Shown in pieces: positions 1 to 6,660 of a stretch of 13,701 bases of DNA (its first letter is position 1; each line of letters starts with the position of its first letter). The translations under genes were made by a program, and so were the position numbers. The stretch comes from Gemmatimonadota bacterium. GTDB taxonomy: Bacteria; Gemmatimonadota; Gemmatimonadetes; Gemmatimonadales; Gemmatimonadaceae. The stretch covers positions 1 through 13,701 of the forward strand of contig JAOUHR010000015.1 in the NCBI GenBank assembly GCA_029884515.1. Direction: 5' to 3'. Under the pieces are notes generated by a model, which worked only from the letters and a program-made list of their open reading frames with translations, was not told where the DNA came from and made no database searches.

Positions 1-2406
1 GGCCATCGTGATCCGGTTGGGCCAGGTGAGGATCCGCGCGCGCGGGTCGAGCACCTGGATGGGCGCCTCCTCGATGGTCACGCGCGCAGCAGGCCGGCCG
101 AAGGTGACCGGATACGGCATCATGCCCGGGCCCGCCATTTCGTACTGGCCGTACTGCACCACCAGCGTACCCCCGCCACGGACCCATTCGAAGAGCCGCG
201 CGTTGTTCGTGGCGAGGCCTGGCGATGCATCGTACGCGCGCGGACCGATCACCACGGTGGTGTACCGCGAGAGGTCGAGGAGCGGCAGCTCGTCCGCTGT
301 CACCACGGTCGTCGGGATGTCGAGCTGACGGAGCGACGGCGCCACGGCGTCGGAGACACCCGTGACGTACGCGACGACGAGGTTCTTCGGCACCGCGACC
401 GGCACCGCCTGCAGGTACATCGCCGACGAGCGATAGAGCCGCTGCGGACGGATGTGCGGATACTCGATGAGCGTTATGCCCTCGGTGTAGATCGTGCCCT
501 CCGACGCCGCACCGATCCCGAACTCATGCCGTCCGGCGGCGAGCACACCGCGGAGGCGCACGAAGACCTCGCGCGTCTCACCGGCGGCCAGCGAGAGTGA
601 GTCGGGCGCACCCTCCACGCGCAGCCCCTTCGGCAGGAGGTACCGCAGCGTGAGCTGGCGCGTGCGGCCGGTGTGCGAGTGGAGCGTGAGCCGCACACGG
701 CGGTCCAGCGGCTCGCCGGCGCGCACGTACTCCAGCCCACGGTCGAGCGTGAGCGTGATCGGCGGCACGCCACCCGCCGGACGGCGCTGCTCGCCGAACA
801 CGGGGTCCACCACACGGTAGTTCAGCTCGCCGGCATCGATGGTGACCCCCACCCCGTCGATCTCGAGCGTCACCAGCACCCGGCTGAGCCGCCGCGCATC
901 CTCTGCGATCGCCACGCTGGGGACCAGCGGCGCCGTCACCCCGTACGAGACCCTCGCCACCCCATCGGACGGCGAGCGTGTGTCGGCGAACATCGCGCTG
1001 TCGCGCCCGCCGAGCCACCAGGGGCGGTGGTCCACCAGTCCGATGACGCTCCGCACGAAGGTCGCCGCGCTGTCCGGGAGCACGGTGATCGGCTCGATGG
1101 GCCGGGGCCGCGCGCCGGACAACTCCACCGCCGAGATCGTCAGGCGCGCGGTGCCGCGGTTGTACACCGCGACCTGCACGGGCATGGAGTCGCCGAACGC
1201 GAGCAACTCCTGGGGGGCGGTCGCGTCGATCACGATGCCGGCGGCGGCGAGGAGTGCACGCCGCGCGCGCAGCAGCGCCACATCGAGCGCGGCGTCGAGT
1301 TCCGCGTCCGCCGCCGAGCAGCCCACGATCCTCCCGGCATCCATCAATCCGCGGACCAGCGGATTCAGCGGGCATGGCGGCGCATCGGCACGCGCCTTCT
1401 CGAGCTGCGCAACGAGCGCGGCCAACCCCGGCACGACCACCGCCGGCCGTCGAAGGTCCGCGATCCGCTGCACCGAGTCCATCAACACACCCGCCTCCGC
1501 CAGCGACGAGCGCGTGCGCTCCGCGAGCGTGGCCAGGTACGCGAAGCTCGTATCGATCCCCTCGAACATCGACCGCTCGTCCGTGGCCGGCGTCGATGCG
1601 TTCACGCGGCTCACTTCCCGCGCGACGCGCGCCTCCACCGGCCCGGCCCGCTCCGGCGTGCCCTGCCCCTGAGACCGGTGCAGCGAGCGGCTCTGGCCGG
1701 CGATCTCGGCGGGGCTCCGGCCGAGCACCGGATCGTATGCGCCCACCTCGAGCGTGAGCGTCGCCGTCCGCGTCCGCGAGCGCGCGCTGCGATAGAACTT
1801 GAGCGGCGTCCACGCGCGGCCGTTCGTGGCCACGGGGAAGCGCACCGTGTCCATCGCCGCGTCGAATGCATCGCGCGCGATGAGCCCCGACGCCTCGTGG
1901 TGCCCGTGCCCGTCCGCGCGCGTGCCCGACCACACCGCCACGATCACCTGCGGCCGGAAGGCGCGGATCACGCGCACCACGTCCGAGGTGAGCGCCTCGC
2001 GGTCCCAGTGACGGAAGGTCTCGTCGGCGTTCTTGGAGAAGCCGAAGTCGTAGGCGCGGGAGAAGAACTGGTGCCCACCGTCCAGGCGGCGCGCGGCGAG
2101 CAGTTCCTCGGTGCGGATTGCGCCGAGCGCCTCGCCGAGTTCGTTGCCGATCAGGTTCTGCCCGCCATCGCCGCGCGTGAGCGAGAGGTATGCGGTCTCG
2201 ACCTGGTGACCGTGGGCGAGCCCGGCAAGCAGGTAGGTGTCCTCATCGTCGGGGTGCGCGCCGATCATCAGGACGCGCGTCGTGACCGGGAGGCCGCGCA
2301 GGAGCTGGTCGAGCGCGGCCGCACCGCGTTCCTGCGTCGAGGCCGCGCGCGGCGCTGCAAGAAGGAGGAACGCCGCCACGAGCACCTGAACCAGCCTGCC
2401 GGCCAT
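1..2406 (-). CDS. Secreted PIG-L (LmbE-like) deacetylase with NEW3-like and GATase-like C-terminal domains, partial
   Basis: The frame is open without a stop from 2406 to the left edge (802 codons), so the C-terminus lies outside the window. Residues 1-22 read as a Sec signal peptide (MAGRL, then a VLVAAFLLLAA core, likely cut near RAAS). The PIG-L domain follows: HPDDE at about 51-55 and GHGHHEA at about 166-172 supply the expected zinc ligands and catalytic acid. PIG-L enzymes are zinc-dependent N-deacetylases, typically of GlcNAc-type substrates; the substrate here is unknown. Residues about 390-540 look Ig-like, about 545-640 resemble an NEW3-type beta domain (LAAGETREVFVRL), and from about 672 a glutamine-amidotransferase-like fold appears (FEWVRGGGTLVVQYG). 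An in-frame ATG at 2451 would add 15 residues before the signal peptide; 2406 is preferred because the hydrophobic core then sits near the N-terminus and a weak GGCGAG lies 9 bases upstream. The gene begins 73 bases after sucA and may be read from the same transcript. Confidence 0.9.
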   Translation of the reverse strand, partial: MAGRLVQVLVAAFLLLAAPRAASTQERGAAALDQLLRGLPVTTRVLMIGAHPDDEDTYLLAGLAHGHQVETAYLSLTRGDGGQNLIGNELGEALGAIRTEELLAARRLDGGHQFFSRAYDFGFSKNADETFRHWDREALTSDVVRVIRAFRPQVIVAVWSGTRADGHGHHEASGLIARDAFDAAMDTVRFPVATNGRAWTPLKFYRSARSRTRTATLTLEVGAYDPVLGRSPAEIAGQSRSLHRSQGQGTPERAGPVEARVAREVSRVNASTPATDERSMFEGIDTSFAYLATLAERTRSSLAEAGVLMDSVQRIADLRRPAVVVPGLAALVAQLEKARADAPPCPLNPLVRGLMDAGRIVGCSAADAELDAALDVALLRARRALLAAAGIVIDATAPQELLAFGDSMPVQVAVYNRGTARLTISAVELSGARPRPIEPITVLPDSAATFVRSVIGLVDHRPWWLGGRDSAMFADTRSPSDGVARVSYGVTAPLVPSVAIAEDARRLSRVLVTLEIDGVGVTIDAGELNYRVVDPVFGEQRRPAGGVPPITLTLDRGLEYVRAGEPLDRRVRLTLHSHTGRTRQLTLRYLLPKGLRVEGAPDSLSLAAGETREVFVRLRGVLAAGRHEFGIGAASEGTIYTEGITLIEYPHIRPQRLYRSSAMYLQAVPVAVPKNLVVAYVTGVSDAVAPSLRQLDIPTTVVTADELPLLDLSRYTTVVIGPRAYDASPGLATNNARLFEWVRGGGTLVVQYGQYEMAGPGMMPYPVTFGRPAARVTIEEAPIQVLDPRARILTWPNRITMA

Positions 2407-2479
2407 ATCGCGCCACTCGCCCACGCGTCGCGCGGGAGTGGCCTGCGGCATCAGGAGTCGCAACACCGGCGCGCGGCGA

Positions 2480-5257
2480 TCAGGAGAGCTTCGCCATCGT
2501 GGTCATGCGACGCGCACCGGTGGTGCGCACATGCACCTCCACCGCCTCGTTCACGATCCGCGCCTGCTCCTCGGCGTGCGTGTCGGTGTACCCCTCGGCG
2601 GGCGCCGCACGCTCGGCGCGACCGTAGTAGCGGATCACGAGCGCGTTCCCGGCCGAGACCCGGAGCCGTGGCGCGACGAAGCTCCACGCGCCCTGGTTCT
2701 TCGGCTCCTCCTGGACCCACGCCACCTCGTCGATCGCCGGATAGAGGTCCACGATCCGGGCCATCTCCTCGTGCGGCCACGGGTAGAGCTCCTCCACCCG
2801 CACGACGGCGACCGTGTCGGGCACGCCCCTGGCGAGCAGGTCGTAGTAGACCTTGCCCGTGCAGAAGACGAGGCGCTTCACCACGTCGCGCTTCTGGGCA
2901 CCCATCGGGTCGTCGAGCACCGGGCGGAACGCACCCTCGGCGAGGTCGGTGAGCGTGGCAGCCGCCTGCGCCAGCCGGAGCAGCGACTTGGGCTGCATGA
3001 GGATGAGGGGCCGCCGCTTCGCGAGGAGCGCCTGCCGGCGCAGGACATGGAAGTACTGCGCCGGTGTGCTCGGGTAGGCGACCCGGAGGCTTCCCTCGGC
3101 GCAGAGCTGGAGGAAGCGCTCGAGCCGCGCGCTCGAGTGCTCGGGCCCCTGACCCTCGTAGCCGTGCGGCAGGAGGAGTACGAGGCCGGAGTCCTGGGCC
3201 CACTTGGCGCGGTCGGAGGCGAGGAACTGGTCGATGATCGGCTGCGCCACGTTGCCGAAGTCGCCGAACTGCGCTTCCCAGAGCGTCAACGTGTCGGGCG
3301 CGGCAACGCTGTAGCCGTACTCGAATCCCATCACCGCCATCTCCGAGAGCGCGGAGTTGTAGATCTCGAACGACGACGAGACGCCGGGGATGTTCGCGAG
3401 CGGCGCGTAGGTGCCGCCCGTCTTCACGTCGTGGAGCACTGCGTGTCGGTGCGAGAAGGTGCCGCGCTCCACGTCCTGGCCCGTGATGCGGACATGCGTA
3501 CCGCCAGCGAGGATCGAGGCGAAGGCGAGCGCCTCGGCGTGCCCCCAGTCGATGCCGCCGCCGTGCAGCGCCTCGCGGCGCCGCTCGAGCTGCTTGGCGA
3601 GACGCGGGTGCGGCGTCAAGTCCGACGGGTACGTGAGCAACTGCTCGTTCCAGCGCGTGAGGTCGCCCGCGGGCACGCGCGTGTCCAGCACCGGCATCAG
3701 TGTCTCGGGCTCCTCGTCCTCGCGCGGATCATCCTCGTCCGCCTTCGACTCCTCGTAGGCAGCCTGGAACGCGGCCGCGAACTCGGCGTCGATCGCCTCG
3801 ACCTCCTCCGGCGTGGCAAGCTGCTCCTTGACGAGGCGGGAACCCCAGACCTGCCGCACCGTGGGATGCGCGCGCACCTTCTCATACATGAGCGGCTGCG
3901 TGAAGCTCGGCTCGTCTCCCTCGTTGTGGCCCCAGCGCCGGTAGCCCACGAGGTCGATCAGGAAGTCCTTGTGGAAGCGCGCCCGGTAGGCCATCGCGAT
4001 CCGCATCGCGATGACGCAGGCCTCGGGGTCGTCCGCGTTCACGTGGAGGATGGGCATCTCGAAGCCCTTCGCCACGTCGCTGGCATAGCGGGTGGAACGC
4101 GCGTCAGTGGTGTCGGTGGTGAAGCCCACCTGGTTGTTCACGATGATGTGTAGCGTTCCGCCCACCTGGAACGCGCGCAGGCGGGAGAGGTTGATCGTCT
4201 CCGGCACGATCCCTTCGCCGGGGAAGGCGGCGTCGCCGTGGATGCAGATCGGCACCACGCTCGCCACGTCCCGGCTGCGGCGGTCGGCCTCGCTGCGCTG
4301 CAGCGCGCGGGCCCGGCCCTGCAGCACCGGATTCACGATCTCCAGGTGGCTCGGGTTCGGCATCAGCGAGACCGCGACCGTCCCGCTCGGCGTCTGGTGC
4401 GAACCATCATAGCCGAGGTGGTACTTCACGTCCCCGGTGGAGGCGCCGGCCAGATGGTCGTGGCGACCCTGGAACTCGCTGAGGATGAGCACGAGCGGCT
4501 TGTCGAGCACATGCGCGAGCACGCTGATGCGCCCGCGGTGCGCCATCGAGACCGCGACGTGCCGCGCCCCGGCAGCGGCGGCCTCGTCCACCGCCGTGTC
4601 GAGCATCGGGACAAGGGCATCGGTGCCCTCGATCGAGAAGCGCTTGTAGCCGACGAACGTCCGGCCGAGGAAGCGCTCGAACCCGTCCACCTCGGTGAGC
4701 CGGCGGAGCATCGCCTTCTTCTCCTCGGCCGTGAGCGGGCGCGTGAGCTTCTCCTCCGTGAAGAGGCGGCGGAACCAAGCGCGCTCTTCCTCGGTGCCGA
4801 TGTGCCGGACCTCGACACCGAGGTTCGCGCAATACCGCTTCTTGAGGCGGTTGGCGACGTCGCGCGCGGTCGCGAGGTGCGGGAAGCCGAGCGAGGCGCC
4901 GGTCACGAGGTCGAGGTCGGCCTCGGTGATGCCGAAGAAGTCGAGTTTCAGCTCAGCCGCTCCCGGAGGCGGCGACCCCAGCGGGTCGATCTGGACGCTG
5001 AGGTGTCCGTAGTTGCGGATCGCCGTGGTGTACCGCGCGGCTCCCGCCGCCTTGCGGGCGTACTCCGGGTCCGGGACGTTCGCCGTTAGCGGGGCGACGG
5101 CGCTGCTCGCCGGCCCACCGGTCCCGGTCGCCTGCTCGGCGAAGCGGAAGAACTGGCGCCAGGATTCCTCAACGGACGCCGGGTCCCGGCGATAGGCCTC
5201 GAACTGCTCGGCAGCGTAGGCGTCGTTGAAGACGCTCGCGATAGGCTCGTTGGACAT
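2480..5257 (-). CDS. sucA: 2-oxoglutarate dehydrogenase E1 component
   Basis: This cytoplasmic thiamine-diphosphate enzyme decarboxylates 2-oxoglutarate and passes the succinyl group to the lipoyl arm of E2 in the TCA cycle. At 925 aa it matches the usual E1o length (E. coli about 933). Residues 1-40 form the short E1o N-terminal segment (AYAAEQFEAYRRDP, WRQFFRF). Family blocks then appear in order: YCANLGVEVRHI, MAHRGR at 238-243, a NPSHLEIVNPV block, the thiamine-diphosphate motif GDAAFPGEG near 341 to NNQ near 373, and GHNEGDEPSFTQPLMY from 443. The C-terminal transketolase-like half has GQDVERGTFSHRHAVLHD, FGDFGNVAQ, HGYEGQGPEHSSAR and EELYPWP. No Actinobacteria-type E2 fusion is present. 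Neither neighbour is an E2 (sucB) or E3 (lpd) gene. The ATG at 5257 has no Shine-Dalgarno site. An in-frame TAG lies 9 bases upstream, so no longer start is possible. The gene follows a probable terminator, so it should have its own promoter. Confidence 0.98.
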   Translation of the reverse strand: MSNEPIASVFNDAYAAEQFEAYRRDPASVEESWRQFFRFAEQATGTGGPASSAVAPLTANVPDPEYARKAAGAARYTTAIRNYGHLSVQIDPLGSPPPGAAELKLDFFGITEADLDLVTGASLGFPHLATARDVANRLKKRYCANLGVEVRHIGTEEERAWFRRLFTEEKLTRPLTAEEKKAMLRRLTEVDGFERFLGRTFVGYKRFSIEGTDALVPMLDTAVDEAAAAGARHVAVSMAHRGRISVLAHVLDKPLVLILSEFQGRHDHLAGASTGDVKYHLGYDGSHQTPSGTVAVSLMPNPSHLEIVNPVLQGRARALQRSEADRRSRDVASVVPICIHGDAAFPGEGIVPETINLSRLRAFQVGGTLHIIVNNQVGFTTDTTDARSTRYASDVAKGFEMPILHVNADDPEACVIAMRIAMAYRARFHKDFLIDLVGYRRWGHNEGDEPSFTQPLMYEKVRAHPTVRQVWGSRLVKEQLATPEEVEAIDAEFAAAFQAAYEESKADEDDPREDEEPETLMPVLDTRVPAGDLTRWNEQLLTYPSDLTPHPRLAKQLERRREALHGGGIDWGHAEALAFASILAGGTHVRITGQDVERGTFSHRHAVLHDVKTGGTYAPLANIPGVSSSFEIYNSALSEMAVMGFEYGYSVAAPDTLTLWEAQFGDFGNVAQPIIDQFLASDRAKWAQDSGLVLLLPHGYEGQGPEHSSARLERFLQLCAEGSLRVAYPSTPAQYFHVLRRQALLAKRRPLILMQPKSLLRLAQAAATLTDLAEGAFRPVLDDPMGAQKRDVVKRLVFCTGKVYYDLLARGVPDTVAVVRVEELYPWPHEEMARIVDLYPAIDEVAWVQEEPKNQGAWSFVAPRLRVSAGNALVIRYYGRAERAAPAEGYTDTHAEEQARIVNEAVEVHVRTTGARRMTTMAKLS

Positions 5258-5269
5258 GCCCGGAATCTA
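5258..5269 (-). promoter_or_regulatory. Candidate -10 box and leaderless start of sucA
   Basis: On the minus strand TAGATT (5269-5264) is followed by exactly six bases, CCGGGC, and then the sucA ATG. TAGATT matches the sigma-70 -10 consensus at four of six bases, and the spacing puts the expected transcription start on the A of the ATG. No -35 hexamer is recognisable; that position is a run of G. Nearly the same 12 bases precede the methyltransferase start at 11115. The absence of any Shine-Dalgarno site supports a leaderless mRNA. This is inference from spacing and repetition. Confidence 0.45.
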
Positions 5270-5273
5270 ATGG

Positions 5274-5292
5274 CCCGCCCCTGCCCCGGCCC
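5274..5292 (-). other. G-quadruplex-type motif upstream of sucA
   Basis: The minus strand has four G-runs of 3, 4, 4 and 3 bases separated by 2, 2 and 1 bases (5292 to 5274), which fits the standard four-run quadruplex pattern. It fills the space where the -35 hexamer and spacer of the sucA promoter would lie if the TAGATT box is the -10. Such motifs can arise by chance in GC-rich DNA, so the pattern is certain but a role is not. Confidence 0.5.
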
Positions 5293-5344
5293 GTGGCGCG
5301 CGGCGGGACATCCGGCTGCGCGTGGGGCGTCCGGGACCCGAACG

Positions 5345-5385
5345 CGGAACGGGAGGTGGGACATGTCGTCCCACCTCCCGTTCCG
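5345..5385 (-). terminator. Perfect 18-bp hairpin after the susD-like gene, probable terminator
   Basis: The arms 5345-5362 and 5368-5385 are perfect inverted complements of 18 bases around a 5-base loop. The stem begins 25 bases after the susD-like stop and lies before sucA in the direction of transcription, which is where the susCD transcript should end. No U-tract follows: the next bases on the minus strand are CGTTCGGGT, so it would be a hairpin-only terminator. An RNA-stabilising 3' stem or a protein-binding site are alternatives. Confidence 0.7.
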
Positions 5386-5410
5386 TTCCAGCGGTACTGC
5401 GAACCCGGAC

Positions 5411-6652
5411 CTACGGGATGTTCGGGTTGTTGTCCGTCTCGTTCAGCGGCAACGGGTAGCAGGTCTGGTTGCCGATCGGCGCGAAGCCGGGCTTGAAGTA
5501 GACCGCGCCCGGCACGGGCATGTTCGCCACGTTGTTCGGGTTGCGACGGAAGTCGCCGAGGCGCTTCCCTTCGAGCCAGAAGTCGAGATGCTTCTGCCGC
5601 ATCAGCTCGGTGAGGACGCTGCTGGCGTCAGTCGCGCCGCCATACGCGGCCTGGCCACCGGCCGTGCGACGGGCGTTGATCAGCGCGAGCTGCTCGGTGG
5701 TCGTCTGGGACTCGGCGGCGATGTAGTCCGCCTCGAGCTTGGACGCCACGCGATACGAGCTCGTGAACGCAGGATACTTCTGCTGCACGTAGAACGGACC
5801 GGTGGTCGCGTCCTGCGGCGAGTAGCCGTTCGGCGGCGGGAGGTAGGCGATCCGGCTGTCCGTCACGCGGTAGGCCGGGGAGACGGAGATGGATCCGCGG
5901 TCGAATGTGAACTGCCACATCCGGTTGCTCAGCCGGGTGCGGTTCGCCGGATCATCGATCGCGGAGAACGAGTAGTTGAAGCCGGCCGGCGTGGCGTTCG
6001 CGTCGATGAGGGCCTGCGGCTTGTTGCCCTTCTGCAGGTACGCGCGGGCGCGGCCCACGCGCGCCGCGTTCGCCAGCGCGACCGCCGCCGCCGTGCCGTT
6101 GGCGCTGCCGATCGTGATCGCGTTCGTGAAGTTCGCGATCGCCGAGTCGAGCATGTTGTCCGTGGTCAGGAGCGGACCACCGTACACGACCCCCTGACAG
6201 AACTGCTCCGCCATCACCACGAAGCTGTAGCCGAGCCAGGTGGAGGCACGGACATAGTTGATGTTCGTGGTCGGCGTCGGCAGGGCGAGCCCGAGCACCA
6301 GGTGGTTGCCGGCCGCCGCCTGTGAGAGCGGGAACCAGACGTCCGAGTTGTGCGAGCCGTTGGACGTCACGACATCACGGCGCCCGAACTCGTTGCGCGT
6401 GGGGAAGGTCTCGGCCACGTCGGCTTCGCCCGTGAACCACGCGCTGTACATGTTGGTCCACCCGAGCGACGACGCGAATGATTGCTGGGCGGAGTTGGCG
6501 AGCGTCAGGGCGTCCTGCACCGGATCCACGGTGCCGGCATCGATGACGTTCGGGTTCTTGACCGAGAGGATGTCCGAACAGGCTCCTCCGACGATCAGGG
6601 CCGCGGCACCAAGCGTGAGCGCCGCCGCGCGAGGGATGTTTTGGATTCGCAT
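5411..6652 (-). CDS. RagB/SusD-family outer-membrane lipoprotein
   Basis: SusD-family proteins are surface lipoproteins that cap a SusC-type TonB-dependent channel and help capture its ligand, often a glycan or peptide. The product is 413 aa, somewhat short for the family. It opens with a lipoprotein signal peptide: a positive start, a hydrophobic stretch (LTLGAAALIVGGA) and Cys25. The lipobox is loose (VGGAC rather than L-x-G/A-C). The mature N-terminus (SDILSVKNPN) and the C-terminal FWLEGKRLGDFRR near 357-370 are typical of SusD proteins, as is the ending CYPLPLNETDNNPNIP. Its start lies 8 bases after the susC-like stop, so the two genes should be co-transcribed; no strong Shine-Dalgarno site is seen, which suggests translational coupling. 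No glycosidase or peptidase gene is beside it to name the substrate. Confidence 0.92.
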   Translation of the reverse strand: MRIQNIPRAAALTLGAAALIVGGACSDILSVKNPNVIDAGTVDPVQDALTLANSAQQSFASSLGWTNMYSAWFTGEADVAETFPTRNEFGRRDVVTSNGSHNSDVWFPLSQAAAGNHLVLGLALPTPTTNINYVRASTWLGYSFVVMAEQFCQGVVYGGPLLTTDNMLDSAIANFTNAITIGSANGTAAAVALANAARVGRARAYLQKGNKPQALIDANATPAGFNYSFSAIDDPANRTRLSNRMWQFTFDRGSISVSPAYRVTDSRIAYLPPPNGYSPQDATTGPFYVQQKYPAFTSSYRVASKLEADYIAAESQTTTEQLALINARRTAGGQAAYGGATDASSVLTELMRQKHLDFWLEGKRLGDFRRNPNNVANMPVPGAVYFKPGFAPIGNQTCYPLPLNETDNNPNIP

Positions 6653-6660
6653 GGGGATTC

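Noticed and set aside
578..1933. A 451-codon minus-strand frame inside the PIG-L gene
   Set aside because: It is a different minus frame from the PIG-L reading frame and encodes Arg/Gly/Ala-rich sequence without motifs. The true frame runs from 2406 to the left edge without a stop.
2466..2480. GC-rich partial inverted repeat just after the sucA stop as a terminator
   Set aside because: Only about five pairs with one G-U and no U-tract; it is what random GC-rich sequence would give.
673..2952. A plus-strand open frame of 759 codons across the PIG-L gene and the end of sucA
   Set aside because: Same Arg/His/Pro-rich shadow composition, and it crosses two well-supported genes. The minus-strand frames hold HPDDE and the SucA C-terminus.
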